Assembly: GCA_949316495.1 (NCBI GenBank)
Contig: OX439008.1
Coordinates: 14,837,532-14,901,531 of the forward strand
From: Amphiduros pacificus
Taxonomy: Eukaryota; Annelida; Polychaeta; Phyllodocida; Hesionidae
Length of the DNA: 64,000 bases
Reading direction: 5' to 3'
The first letter of the stretch is position 1, and every line of letters starts with the position of its first letter. This document shows positions 11,881 through 24,004 of the stretch, one piece after another. Below the pieces are notes generated by a model, which saw only the letters and a list, made by a program, of their open reading frames with translations, was not told the origin of the DNA and did no database searches. Both the position numbers and the translations under genes were made by a program.

Positions 11881-13081
11881 CCCAAAAATGGTGAATTAAT
11901 TGACACACTGAATCTTCATGCCCTTGTATCCCCAGTCTATTCTAGATTACAGTTTTCATTTCAATTTTGGTGACATATGAATAAGCCTGACCAATCCTAA
12001 CACCAAAATTACAGAAAAATAAATTTAAAAAATTAAAATCAGTATTTCCCATAATATTACAGCCTTTATATATATCCTTTCTGAAACCTGACTCCCCTTT
12101 TCTAAATTATCATAGAATGGTTGCCTGGAAACCATTTCTATTTCATTTGTCCAATTATCTGCATCTATGTGTCCGAGTGCAGGGTGTCCCTCACAAAGTT
12201 ACGACCTCCTTTGAAGACAGAGATGGCAATATTTCCTCCACAGACAAAGCTACATTTCAATATACAACATAATGCGCTTTGAAAGTAATATAACAAGCAA
12301 GCTCTTTGCATTCTCTAACTGGATGTTTCAGGTGAGATCATAATATTCTCAGCAACTGTCGTCATTTGTTCTTCATGCTCCTGCATATGGGTGATAAAAT
12401 ATCAATAGTTTATATCAATGAAATTTTGAATACTTTGAAATGTTTTGACCTTAATAATGTGATCATTCCTCAGAACTGAGTGGCCTTTGCAATTTGACTT
12501 TATAGCATTTCGTTGCCATGAATTACTGGTACATGTATACATGTGGCATTCATTCCATTCCACTGCTTTGATAGAATGAATGGTCCTTGGAAACCTGGCA
12601 TTACACATTTCTTCATACCAGATCATTTTTCATTTTGTCATTTATAAACTTCTCTTGCTCAGCAAAAATTATATATCAGTGTTGTCATGGCAACCATTTG
12701 CTTTTATGTTCTTGATGAATGACAACTGTGTATTATGTTATGCAAATGTTCATTGAGCAAATTCATATTCCCTCTGCCCAATTCCAAAGAAATCTTGCAC
12801 TGTTACTTTATTTCAAAATGCCTCCTGAACATCACTCGTTTGGTTTGATTTGTATTTCCGTTTTACATTTCACATTGTGACAAACATGTGTGAAGGAGGC
12901 AACCTTCTTTGTTACCTTTGTCCTTTGCCTACATGCTGTCATATCATATGAAGAATTCAATTTGTTTTCAATTTTCCTTTTGGTAACCTATGCTGTTTTG
13001 GGATATCTATTACGTTCGGCCTCCGTTTTCCCAGATAATCACAATCTGCTGAGATTTACCATGTCCTACATTCAGCTCACC

Positions 13082-13104
13082 TGAGGCAAGGATTCTTTGC
13101 CTCA
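13082..13104. other. Short perfect hairpin
   Basis: TGAGGCAA (13082-13089) and TTGCCTCA (13097-13104) with a 7-bp loop. No T-run follows and no function is evident. Confidence 0.6.
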
Positions 13105-13480
13105 TTCCACAAATTCTTTGCAGGAAATTGATATTTATTGTCTACAGTACATATTCTATATTTTCACATTCTATAAATATAAAGCCCATCAACTTGAATA
13201 TTTTGCTAACAGTATTAGACCATCAGTTTTGACAGGTCTTTTGCCATTTTATAAATGCTATCCTGTCATGCCCTCTTTCAATTCAGCCAATTTCATCCAA
13301 TCATATCACATCCCTGACATGAGTGCAGCCCACCAGCAACGGGGTTCACAGTTTGACTATCAGGGATTCCCACATGGGGGAAGCAGATCTGCCAGGTCTG
13401 CCCTTTCGCTCTCATTCTCTCCCAGGTGGCACTTGTCACCATATCTCTGACACAATACCATAATTTGACATCAGACTAGA

Positions 13481-13525
13481 GTCTCGTGAGACTTGTCCAA
13501 ACGAGTCACAGTGTCTCATGAGACA
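13481..13525. other. Pair of related palindromes
   Basis: GTCTCGTGAGAC at 13481-13492 and the perfect 14-bp palindrome TGTCTCATGAGACA at 13512-13525. They look like two diverged copies of one inverted site. Confidence 0.55.
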
Positions 13526-14876
13526 TGTTAGTGGAGCAATCTTGTCATGACTTTATGAAGACTTTATCAACAATGCCGCCAAACCATTGCCTACTATTAA
13601 CTCACTGCTTTTATTGAGCGAGATATCCAAGTTGTTTTTACTTCTAAAACTCTATTAATGAAGCAATTCTGAATTTTCTCCCACATTTTCTCACACATTT
13701 CATACAATAACAAATCTCAGGAACTAAAATCTAGTCATATTACTCACCTGGAGTGAGAAATGCTTTTAAAAAATATCTCTGTATCATTTTGTTTCAGTGC
13801 ATCTCATTATCCTGTAAGAACTCCTTGTTCCGACCTCCGGCATCTATGAAAGACTTGCTTAATGTAGAAACCTCATCACGTCTGTTTCTCATGTGAACTT
13901 CCTTTGAAATATGATCAAAATGACCAGACACATGGGATTCAGTGACTGTGAATATTCATTATTCATATGTATTCCTTTTCATCCAGACAACTTCCACTTT
14001 TCCATTATTAGTACATATAAATGTTACTCACACATGCCAAAATTGAGTTTCAAGAAGAATCATGTTCAATTAATTAGATCAATTAACGATGAAATCAATT
14101 TAATGGATGTATTTACAAAGAACTTTTAGTTAATTTTGCATTGGTCAGAGAAAAATTTACCTCTTTTTTAAAATTTCTATTTGGTTTATGTAAATGGTTC
14201 GTCTGTGAGACAATTATAGATGTAGATTCTATGTGCCACTGTGACACGGCAAAAGGACCCTGAAAGACTTAAATTACAGCACTTCTATGAAATCTACCAA
14301 ACAATATGACACTACACGAATCTGCCATTTCTGGAGTGCGTCTATATGTCTGTAATGTACGACCTTGGGTTGGGGAGTCAGGTCTATTTCACAGACATGT
14401 CTATATCACATCATTAAGCACGAAATGTGACACATTCGGATCAGGGTGACCTCTCCTCACACAAGGTCATACATTCAGTTGGCTCTAGTGTGTCGTGCCA
14501 AAGTGCGTTCCTATCTACCTTTTCGCCTTCAATTTCAGCTCCAATTTTAGTCAATAATGGCATTTCTCGACTTCTTTCTCAGAGGGCCAATTTGGCCGCA
14601 TTTCAGTCTTGTCCGAGAGAGGAGTAGTTGATGCCACGATGGCAGATCTAGAAATGTGGAGTTAGCTGAAGGGTGTGTGTATTTCCTCCTATATTGTAAT
14701 TTAATTGGATTAAGATCTAAACCTCCCTAAAGTCTAGCCTCTCCAGTCCCTGAAGACTATAAAAAATCAATACATCATTATTTTCTAAAAATCTAAAATG
14801 CAATAAGAAAAATAAATATGTGCCAAGGGATGGGCACTTGTGGCATTTCTCAATCAAGCAAGCAGAAAATCATGTT

Positions 14877-15439
14877 GCCACCCAGCATAACCTGGAACCC
14901 CAGCAACCAGCATGAGGAACCCTAACAACCAGCACAAGGAACCCTAGCAACCAGCATAAGGAACTCCAGCAACCAACATACGGACCAATAACAATCAGCA
15001 TAAGAAACCCTAGCAACCAGCATAACTTACCCCAGCAACCAGCATAAGGAACCATAACAACCAGCATAAGAACCCTAGCAACCAGCATAACTGACCCCAG
15101 CAACCAGCATGAGGAACCCCAGCAACCAGCAGAAGGAACCCCAGCATCCAGCATGAGGAACCCTAGCAACCAGCACAAGGAACCCTAGCAACAAGCATGA
15201 GGAACAGCAGCAACCAGCATATCTAACCCCAGCAACTTCCATAAGAACCATAGCAACAAGCATAAATTACCCCAGCAACCAGCATGAGGAACGCCAGCAA
15301 CCAGCATAAGGAACCCTAACAACCAGCATAAGGAACCCCAGCAACCAGCATGAGGAACCCTAACAACCGGCATAAAAACCCTAGCAACCAGCATAACTAC
15401 CCCCAGCAACCAGCAAAAGGAACCCCAGCAACCTGCATG
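14877..15439. repeat. Minisatellite, 22-bp unit, about 25 copies
   Basis: Unit GAACCCTAGCAACCAGCATAAG with variants, 22 bp apart (14939, 14961 and on). No minus-strand frame contains a stop within the consensus, so three overlapping minus frames of 62 to 102 codons are open, all encoding rotations of AGCWGS, LCWLLGFL and MLVAGVPH. They would be hydrophobic, but the same peptides in all three phases argue against selection on protein. Confidence 0.95.
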
Positions 15440-16910
15440 AAATCCATGACACCTGAGTAGCCCCTATCCTACTGTAATTATCCTACTGTAATAATGTGCC
15501 GCTACATATACTACTGACCTGTTTGTCAGATTTCACAGATCAAAGTGTTAGCTAGTGTATTTAGCTTCATTCCGAGAACTCATCTTTTCTACAAATAGAA
15601 TGTCTCTACCACTTTGCCTTTACAGTTAATACTCACACAACAAAACAATAAAACATGATCTATTCTATTACATTCACAGAAATTCTATATTGATAAAACA
15701 AATCCATCTGTCTGGCTTTAGATTTTTTTTTTATTAATTCCCAACTTTGCAATGCTTAATATTATTACTCTAGGTTACTGTGATTTTTGCATGAAATTTG
15801 AATAAGTTGATGGAATTAAGTCAAAGATTATCTCGATGGCCACAGGGCATAATACAGAACAATAACCAGCTGAAACATGTAATTAGTGTAAATAATTAGT
15901 AAATAAATCAATTTATAATTATCTTCACATCATGGTACAGAGATTAAGTTATTATGGAAAGCTTGTTAAGAAAATCAATTGTCATAAAATGAATATTACA
16001 ATTGTAGTATCACCCTGCTCTGACAAGATTGGAAATTCTAAAATTAATTAATACTTTTTGACTTTGTCTTTAATTACTCTAGTTAAATCTGCTCCTTTAA
16101 TTCCATATAAAATTTGATAAATTTCATTGCTTTCTTTTCTCTTGGCATGGTCTGTCATTTCAATAAATTTCGAAATCTAATATTACGAATCTCTTTCTTC
16201 CATAACAAGGCCATGTGAGTTCTATTAATATTTCAAGTGACGGAGCTCTCCTGTGCCGTTTCTGCTGAAAGCACGCCAGTCAGTAATATCTTGAAATGCC
16301 CATCCGACGCATAATATACGATCTTCCCAATTCTCACGCTCAGATTGCGCTCACTCCAGGGAAACATTTCTTTCAAGTTGAGAAACGATTTGTCATGAAA
16401 ATCAATGATCACTCGTATATTTCAATTTTTAAAAGGGATTTAATGTTTATGGCTGAAACTGGTGCTTAAGCTGAAAGTCTGTCGAGAGAGAAGATTTCGA
16501 CGACAGGGATATACTATTTCATATTAAATGATGATAACATATGTGACAGTTTTCCTTTTGCTCATTATTTTTCGTCATTATAGCAAAGAAACACTTCAAG
16601 TTTGAATCTTCAAAATTTTAGAAAACTGTGAAAACTGAAGTGCAATGAGGACTCTATTCTTAATGATTCTGAAGTATGTAATCTATATTCATTCGTATTG
16701 TGTACTCTCTCACGTTCGTATTAATGCTGTATGATGTTATATTTGCTTTACATAGATAGTACTTACCGGTAGTCCTCTTTCTACCTCTGCTTTCATTAAC
16801 TCATCTTTGTTGTCATTGGTAATCAAATGAGTGGCAATGCAAAGCTGTATAAATCCCTCAACCAAAGGTCAAATTAATATTGATATTGTTGCACATCTAT
16901 CCCTAAAGGT
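15440..16910. other. AT-rich single-copy DNA, nothing firm
   Basis: The segment 16210-16380 is more GC- and CpG-rich than its surroundings (CATCCGACGCATAATATACG, CACGCTCAGATTGCGCTC) and could be a conserved element. No gene recognised. Confidence 0.4.
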
Positions 16911-17190
16911 TATTTCATTTACCAAATGTGGATATCATACAAAAATAGTCCAGACAATTTTTTCAGTGTCAAGGTCATTGATGTAAGGTCAAAGTCAAAA
17001 TAGTAAACTGGGATGACTTTTCACACCTACCCGTTTTGGTTATTTTATCTACCAAATATGAACTGCTTCCTATTTACTGTTTTATTATTTTTTAGAGTGA
17101 AGGCCATTGCAAGTTAAAATGTAATTGAGCATGACCTTGAACTCATAACCTTGAGATCACTCTAAGTAAACCAAATATGAACTGCCCCCA
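16911..17190. mobile_element. Decayed relative of the pearl-type internal repeat
   Basis: Carries the same style of sequence as the element at 20707-21545: CAAGGTCATTGATGTAAGGTCA, later TGACCTTGA and CCTTGAGATCACTC, with ACCAAATATGAACTGC occurring twice about 120 bp apart (near 17050 and 17170) and a weaker ACCAAATGTGGA near 16920. No termini are visible, so this is a fragment. Confidence 0.4.
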
Positions 17191-18039
17191 TCCATGGATG
17201 AGCCAACGCTCAACACTCCACAGCCTGAAGTTATAAGTTGAATGCAATCCCAAGAAAAAACTTTGACCGATCAGTGCACAGCTGGTTAATATGAATATTC
17301 ATGATTTGCCCTAGTTCTGATCACTGGGACTGATATTATATTGGGTATATAAAAGCTGAATTAGGGAGTTTAAAGGCAGAATTATAGATAACACAATTTA
17401 ACTATTAAAATAGGTGTCATATATCTTTATAAAAAGAATGTTCATAAAGTGTGATTTTAAGTTAGATAGCTAATCTATATCATTTTGTTTTATAAAACCT
17501 TCCATTAAATATGATATGCCAATACTCTTTGAAAATGATATCTAAGTTGTAATAATCATGTATTTATTTACAAATACAAAACAATTCTATAATCACATAC
17601 ATCCAACGATACCAATTTAGTTTAATTCTTAAAATTGACCCCAGCCATTGCTTGACAGCAGCTCGCTGAGATTTGACTCCATTATTTCAGGTTCTCAAGG
17701 CAAACAATTTACCAAATGAGCTTTTTCAACCAGGTAAATTTGTTCATCTTTTCTTCAGTAGAAAACCAATGCCACTATTGTTGTTGCTGTGGTCGCAAGC
17801 TGAGCAATATTACTGACATGTCACACCAATGGTGAGTGTGTACAAATCTCATTTCAACAAGTCTAAGCTTACATTTTAATAGCAAAATCATTATTTTCTA
17901 TTATCTCAAGCGATACCCATACAGAGTGGCTGATCCAGATAAAATCTAAATATCTATTTCTTTAGATTTCATAACAAAAGTGATATTGAGACTTATGTGG
18001 CACAATTTTCTATATCTGTAAAGATGGAAATAGAAGAGC
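17191..18039. other. AT-rich single-copy DNA, nothing recognised
   Basis: No repeat or exon-like segment seen. Confidence 0.45.
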
Positions 18040-18500
18040 TTGATAAGTCGAACACATTCTCTTTAATAGGACAGATACATCTGAGTGAAATAGTGGTATA
18101 CCTTCTCTTATCTCTGAAGATAAAAATAAATCAGAGCACAATAAGTTGTTAACATTCTCTAAGCCATAAAGATAAATAAATTAAAGTCAAGTAAGTGGTA
18201 CACATTCTCTAACTACAACAGAGGAATACCAATAGGTGGTACACATTCTCTAAAGATGGAATAAATCAGAGTAAGAATAAATGGTACACGTTCTTTTATC
18301 TACGATGAAGGAATTATCTGAATACCGATAGGTGGTAAACATTCTCTAAAGATGGAATACAACAGAGCAAAAATAAGTGGTACACATTTTCTTATCTACG
18401 ACGAAGAAATTATCTGAATACCTCTAGATGGTACACATAATTTTACTTGAAATAAAGGAATAATATTAATAACAATAGGTGGTACACATTCTCTGATCAA
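18040..18500. repeat. Degenerate tandem repeat, unit about 50 bp, about 10 copies
   Basis: Core GGTGGTACACATTCTCTAAA recurs with variation at about 34 to 57 bp (near 18202, 18236, 18281, 18332, 18378, 18428 and 18480). A larger unit of about 98 bp is visible where the core is followed by GATGGAATAAATCAGAG and then TATCTACGATGAAGGAATTA. Divergence between copies suggests an old array. Confidence 0.8.
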
Positions 18501-19359
18501 TAGTGCAGGTATTGGTTGCATCACGGTAAGTGGTGCCTCTTCTCTGTGATGTGATGAGTGCTCAGCAACCTTTGCTTTCTTACATACACATTGTGTAAAC
18601 CCACTGGCAAATAATGCCATTAATGGCAGTGAATAGAACAAGATTCTTTTAACCTTAGAGATAGGAATTCCTTATATTTCCCATCCTATATGTAATCTTA
18701 TAAATCCTCTTCATATTGGCCCATGTTCAACCTAATCTTTGTGATTGTACCATTGGGTTTAGAACCATTTTTCTAGTATTACACATTGTACCTGCATTAT
18801 ATGTATAAGGTTTTTATATACAATACACAATAGACGTATAAAAATACATGAACAATGTCAATGAGGGATAAATACAATCCACTGACACTGTTATTGAAAG
18901 ATCACCATTATTCATCAAAACTCGTTATGAAGAATCAATATAATCTTAATGAAGGATTCTGTTAACCCATATATACAACAGATGAGGTATAAAATTAATG
19001 CATTTCAATCTGCCATTAATCTGATATGTAAAAGATCAGTTTGTGTTTTCAAAATGAAACAGACATGTGTCACTAAGGTTTATTTAGAACAAAATTAACA
19101 AAGAACACTATTTTTATTTTCAAATAATGTTTTGTTTCTTAAAGTTAATGTAGATTTCATGTAAAGAAACAGTACCCAATCAGAATTCTTCTTGGGAACA
19201 CAAAAACAACCCCCATTATGTGATTACATGACCTCACGGCACATTCAAAGTAAACATAATTAAAACATGGCTTTAGTCAATATACATGCCGTCTTTGTAT
19301 CATCCACCTGTTTGTCTATATTGTTGTACATGCTCTTTTATCCAGCAGGGCAACTATTT
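18501..19359. other. AT-rich single-copy DNA, nothing recognised
   Basis: No feature seen beyond simple AT-rich sequence. Confidence 0.45.
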
Positions 19360-19560
19360 GTTTAATTTACTGCACCTGTGACAAACAGGTAAAATGTATC
19401 CGCGCTCAATCTGATCAATCAACTTAAAAAAACTCAAAAGGGAACATCTTACGCGACCTTGCTGAATGCAAATGGAGAACATCCAATCTGTCTTATTGGA
19501 CATGACATCCTAATTAATCAGGCCAATATAATGGTAATGAATAGGATTAAATAATAATAA
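19360..19560. promoter_or_regulatory. Motif cluster, candidate enhancer-like element
   Basis: Within 200 bp: an inverted pair ACCTGT (19374-19379) and ACAGGT (19385-19390), forming two E-box-type CACCTG/CAGGTA sites five bases apart; TGATCAATCA (Hox/PBC-like); a perfect octamer ATGCAAAT (19466-19473, POU type); and CTAATTAATCAGG (homeodomain). This density suits a developmental enhancer. Evidence is motif-based only. Confidence 0.25.
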
Positions 19561-20190
19561 ATATAGCAAGAAATACAAATCATGTCGATTCTACTTTTAT
19601 TTCTACTTCTCTAAACCGGGCCAACACCCTGCATTGTAATAAGTAAGTTACAGCATCAGTTTGTCTACGTTTCTATCCAATATGATATATCACAGAATAC
19701 AAAAAATGCAACAATTTAATGGATGCAAAGGTGTCGTCTACTATTATGTTGAAGTGCTGCCATCTGGTATCTGGTGGTTTTTATGCAATTTATATTAATC
19801 TAAATAACATAAATTGCAGTCCACACATCTTAATTCAGTCACTTATTTGGGTCATGTCATCAAAAAGGTCAAGTTACCGGTAGGTCATTTCATCATAAAG
19901 GTCAGATCATATCATTAACTCAGTCAGGTCATCATTCCATGGCAGAATGCCTATACTTACTGTCCCAATCCAGCCAAATATATAAATGCAGTTTAAATAT
20001 CTGAGGTAAAAAAATAAATAAACAAATAAACCTAATTTTACATTATCATTAAACGAGAACTTGTCTGAGTGCATGGTGTACCTAAACCCATGTCCATTCA
20101 ATAAAGAGCAGATAAAACAGACAATATCTCAAGCACAGATCTTTCTTCCAGTGCAGTCTGGACTACAGAGACTTGATTGTATACACCATG
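19561..20190. other. AT-rich single-copy DNA, nothing recognised
   Basis: No gene seen. The palindrome TACCGGTA occurs near 19876. Confidence 0.45.
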
Positions 20191-20278
20191 GCACAGCCAT
20201 TCACCTTGTATATATGAACCACTGCATAGCCATTCACCTTGTATGTATGAACCATCGCATTGCCATTCACCTTGTAGA
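20191..20278. repeat. Short tandem repeat, 33-bp unit, 3 copies
   Basis: GCCATTCACCTTGTA starts at 20196, 20229 and 20262, exactly 33 bp apart, with ATGAACCA between copies. Confidence 0.85.
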
Positions 20279-20706
20279 GTTACACCAGTAGCGTGACATG
20301 GCTCGCCTCCAGCTTTGAAGTCTAATTTGTAGCATTATGTTCTGAGGCGCCCTCAAACACCATGTCAAAATATCAATTAACTGCTCCTTAACCGGTGTGC
20401 ACTCTTCATGAACTGAGCACATCCACTCAGTGTTGAGGCTGACCTTCCTCTTTTCAGTTATTTCTGGGTGTTTGCAGATGGCAATCTGTTTCATGTGACA
20501 ATATCCTGTAATCAGGTCTTTATTAAAAGCCAAACACAAGTGATATGTACACACAAATAATCCAATACTATTATTACATAGTGTATTAACCCTTTCACTG
20601 CCATCGTCTGCCACTGTAAATGAACCCGAAATTAACTTCACCTGATCCATGATCAAATGTCACTTTTTCTCGGGCAAAATACAACATAGGCATCAGAGAT
20701 GCATCA

Positions 20707-21545
20707 ACCCTCAGCCCTGGTAACTAATTGCTTTCACAACATTCGTTCCACACAATATTTGTGAACAAAACGTCACTGCACCGAGGCAAATTGATGCAGG
20801 GGTAAAAAAACCCATAAAATCTACTTCCTTTGATAGCTTATGTGTGTCAAGTACCATGAAGCTGTCATAATTTACTCTGATGATGATGGGCCGGTGACCT
20901 TGAAAAGCAGGTGAAGGTCACCGTCCATCAAACTCATCTGGAGTCTTCACCAGATGCTTATGTGTGTCAATTTTTATGTAGCTGCCATTATTTGTTCTTG
21001 AGTTATTACAATGACGTGGATTTGACATAATTGTCCCTGTGACCTTGAACAGTAGGTGAAGGTCATGTTCCATCAAGAGAAGTCTGAGGTTTTCACCAGA
21101 TGCTTATGTGTGTCAAGTCTCATAAAGCTGCCATCATTCGTTCTCGAGTTATAGCAATGATAGGGATTTCACATAATTGTACCTGTGACCTTGAAAAGTA
21201 GGTGAAGGTCATGTTCCATAAAAAAATGTCTGAGGTCTGTAACAGATGCTTATGTGTGTCAAGTCTCATAAAGCTGCCATCATTCATTCTCAATTTTAGC
21301 AATGATAGTGATTTCACATAATTGTACCTGTGACCTTGAAAAGTAGGTGAAGGTCATGTTCCATACAAAAATGTCTGAGGTCTTCAACAGATGTTTATGT
21401 GTGTCAAGTTTCATGAAGCTGCCATCATTTGTTCTTGAGTTATCGCAATGACAAGGATGTTCACTACAGACAGACAGACATACATACATACCCACGCCAG
21501 GAGTACTGCAATACCCTCAGCCTGATTACATCAGGGGCTGAGGGT
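20707..21545 (+). mobile_element. Pearl/HINE-type (Helitron-related) non-autonomous element
   Basis: Begins with ACCCTCAGCCC (20707-20717) and ends with the exact reverse complement GGGCTGAGGGT (21535-21545). The middle (about 20838-21460) is about five tandem units of 120 to 156 bp, each with TTATGTGTGTCAA, an AGCTGCCATCATT block, TGACCTTGAAAAGTAGGTGA and AGGTCATGTTCCAT. After these come GACAGACAGACA and TACATACATA microsatellites. The last 43 bp contain TACCCTCAGCC and GGCTGAGGGTA, an 11-bp stem that forms a terminal hairpin. Short terminal inverted repeats, internal tandem units of about 100-160 bp, a tetranucleotide microsatellite and a 3' hairpin are the known layout of bivalve pearl elements and of helentron-associated elements. 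No coding capacity. Transposition would need a Rep/helicase supplied by another element. Confidence 0.75.
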
Positions 21546-21990
21546 AATAAAAAGATAAACACCATACTGATCTGAAAGTAGAATAATTAAAAATAAATCT
21601 TATTCTGATACAAACTTACAGATCTCCTGTACAAGGTGTGCTTATCGACTCACAGTCAATTCACAATAAACCCGTTTTCATACATGCCATGCATCGTGCC
21701 GTGCATCGTGCCGTGCAGCACACGATGCATTGTAATTTGTTCCGCACACTATATTATTCGATCTGGGTGTTTCCATGTATGGGTTTTGTCATCCATAAGT
21801 GAATTCACACATCACATCTTGCATAAGATAGGGATTGATTGGTAGATTTCTCCTAGTTTGCAAGTATAATTTTGGTGTTAAATTCAAAGTATCTGCAGCT
21901 TAATTGTGAAAACATCCCAAACTAAACACAACGTATTATGGACTGCATGTATTGAAACACTGCTTAAACCTTTCAAAATAAAATCCTGTC
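21546..21990. other. Single-copy DNA with one hairpin
   Basis: TGCATCGTG occurs twice (21690-21698, 21702-21710) and its reverse complement CACGATGCA follows at 21721-21729, giving a 9-bp stem with alternative pairing partners. Otherwise nothing recognised. Confidence 0.5.
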
Positions 21991-22912
21991 ATATGCTGTC
22001 TTCTACTCAGTAGCTGTCTTCTACTCAGTAGCGTTTGCCACGGGCCGTGGCGCAGTTGGTTAGAGCGCTAGCTTACTAGCACCAGTTCCTCTGTGGTGAT
22101 CCAAAGGTCGTGGGTTCGAATCCCGGCCATGTCGAGATTGAACTCATGATTCAATTTCCCATATGAGCTGAGGCCCGTGCCAAAAGGGTTAACCCGTTGT
22201 CCTTGTAAATCTGTGACCGGGTGGGTTGTCATGTCAAGGACCTGCGACATGACAATTCAGTGAGGCAGCACTATATCTGCTACAAGTAGGTCCCATCATG
22301 AAATGACTGAAATAATGTTGAAAGTGATGTAAAACCCCAAACAAACAAACAAACAAATCTACTCAGTAGCTGTCTTCCGGCCCATTGCTGTCTTCTACTC
22401 AGTAACTGTCTTATGGCCCATTGCTGTCTTCTACTCATTATACTCAGTACCTGTCTTCTACTCAGTATCTGTCTTCTAGCCCATTGCTGTCTTCTACTCA
22501 GTAACTGTCTTCTGGCCCATTGCTGTCTTCTACTCATTTTACTTAGTAGCTGTCTTCATTGATATCTTCCACTCATTCTACTCAGTAGCTGTCTTCTAAT
22601 CTGCAGTTGTCTTCTTCCCAGGAGCTGTCTTCTTGTTCATTGATATCTATCATTCAGATCACTCAGATGCTGTCTTCCACTCAGATAATGTTTTTCATTC
22701 AGAACTGTCTTCTATTCAGATGCTGTTTTTCATTCAGATGTCTTTCATTCAGAACTGTCTTCTATTCAGATGCTGTCTTCCACTCAGATGATGTCTTTCA
22801 TTCAGATGCTGTCTTCTATTCAGATGCTGTCTTTCATTCAGATGCTGTCTCCTATTCAGAAGCTGTCTGTCATTCAGAAGCTATCTTCCATACATTTGCT
22901 GTTTTCCACTCT
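21991..22912. repeat. Minisatellite, 18-19-bp unit, split by a SINE
   Basis: The left part (21991-22032) and right part (22358-22912) share CTGTCTTCTACTCAGTAG units. The right part drifts into CTGTCTTTCATTCAGATG (18 bp), which gives plus-strand frames with AVFHSD and AVFYSD repeats. Units reading TGGCCCATTGCTGTCTTC give a higher-order pattern around 22375-22520. The SINE at 22033-22357 inserted into this array. Confidence 0.9.
22033..22357 (+). mobile_element. Full-length tRNA-derived SINE (about 325 bp)
   Basis: The head has pol III promoter boxes of a tRNA: A box TGGCGCAGTTGG (near 22049) and B box GGTTCGAATCC (near 22113). The body includes GGGTTAACCCGTTGTCC, the 3' domain ends ATGTTGAAAGTGATGTAAAA and the tail is (AAAC)n. 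It lies between two copies of TCTACTCAGTAGC (22020-22032, 22358-22370), a likely 13-bp target-site duplication, although the host array itself repeats this sequence. This is the most complete of five copies here and serves as reference. The 3' domain and tail resemble SINEs common in mollusc genomes. The minus-strand frame reading MAGIRTHDLW is a SINE artefact. Confidence 0.93.
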
Positions 22913-23657
22913 TCTCACTAATGTGGCATGGCACATATCTTGGGAAATGCTTTCATTCTTTTGAGATAGCCTTCACTGTTTATGAGTGACATGATTTAAA
23001 ACATAAACATGTCATAAGCTCAATTTCTTTTTGTTCTTCTATGTCTGAATAAAAGATAATGTGGATTTGTCAAACATTTAATTTTTTTCCAGTGGAAAGG
23101 CTTAATTGTAAGCAGCTCTCTATATTAAAAAAAATCATTTGGGTTTATTTCTGAAATTTGACAATTTTCTATTTACAGAGACTTTTTTATAAAAGCTTTA
23201 AAAATTTTTTGTTATAAAGTAAATTCCCAACAGAAGAATGTGGAAATATATTAATGTAGAATGGACAGGATCAGGTTTCCTTTAAAAGAGCACAATCAAA
23301 ATTTACAATCATAGTTAACTTTGCTTCATTTACATTGATTCATTTATTTGATGAACATGGAAACCAGCGAGACAATTTTGGAAAGTGTTTTGCAAAAAGA
23401 CCCCTGGGCAAGTGGCTCATAAAATGCATTAATTTTGATGAAAACATCTTATTTTATGCGAAAATCCCGGACTTTTTATCATTTCTCCATATGGATCTCC
23501 ATTCCATTACAAACATTATTTGTTCCAGTTCATGATTCGGCCTGATTGCCATTTTCTTCACCCTTCCCAGGGATTCATTTCCTGTGGTCTCGCCCCAGGC
23601 AGGATCTTTGATTTATCTTCCAATTGTGGTTTATGTTTGTGGGGCTGTCTTTGAGTG
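22913..23657. other. AT-rich single-copy DNA, nothing recognised
   Basis: A 66-codon plus frame at 23335-23535 has no recognisable motif. Confidence 0.45.
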
Positions 23658-24004
23658 CAACTTGTTGCAGTTGTGTGATTTCCATGATGGTACATTTTCT
23701 CAGTTGTGTGCTTTCAAAGATGCCAAATTGTCCCAGTTGTGGGGTTTCCAAGACATAAAATTGTCCCAGTTGTGGGGTTTCCAAGATGCCAAATTGTCCC
23801 AGTTGTGGGGTTTCCGAGATGCCAAATTGTCCCAGTTATGGGGTTTCTAAGATGCCAAATTGTCCTAGTTGTGGGGTTTCCATGATGGCACCTTGACCTA
23901 GTTATATAGTTTCCATGATGGCACCTTGACCTAGTTATATGGTTTCCATGACGGCGCCCTGACCCAGTTATAGTTTCCATGACACCTTGTCCTAGTTGTG
24001 TAGT
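23658..24004. repeat. Minisatellite, 33-bp unit, about 10 copies
   Basis: CAGTTGTG starts at 23668 and 23701 and recurs each 33 bp with GGGGTTTCCAAGATGCCAAA. The length is a multiple of 3, so 11-residue repeats are open on both strands (AKLSQLWGFQD on plus, GNPTTGTIWHL on minus). Copies from 23880 on diverge to GGTTTCCATGATGGCACC. Confidence 0.95.

Larger units (their letters stand above)
11881..14876. other. Single-copy DNA, no gene recognised
   Basis: Mostly AT-rich. The end of a plus frame near 13318-13450 encodes a glycine/serine/arginine-rich stretch (HQQRGSQFDYQGFPHGGSRS) and is more GC-rich than its flanks, but no splice sites or family support it. GGCCAATTTGGCC at 14585-14597 is a short perfect inverted repeat. 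Other small palindromes are listed separately. Confidence 0.4.

Noticed and set aside
22033-22130. Genuine tRNA gene at the SINE head
   Set aside because: A and B boxes are present, but the sequence continues into a SINE body with an AAAC tail and four related copies occur here, so it is a tRNA-derived retroposon.
22068-22250. 60-codon minus-strand frame with MAGIRTHDLW
   Set aside because: Lies wholly inside the SINE. The tRNA B box read backwards gives this peptide, a familiar artefact in gene predictions.
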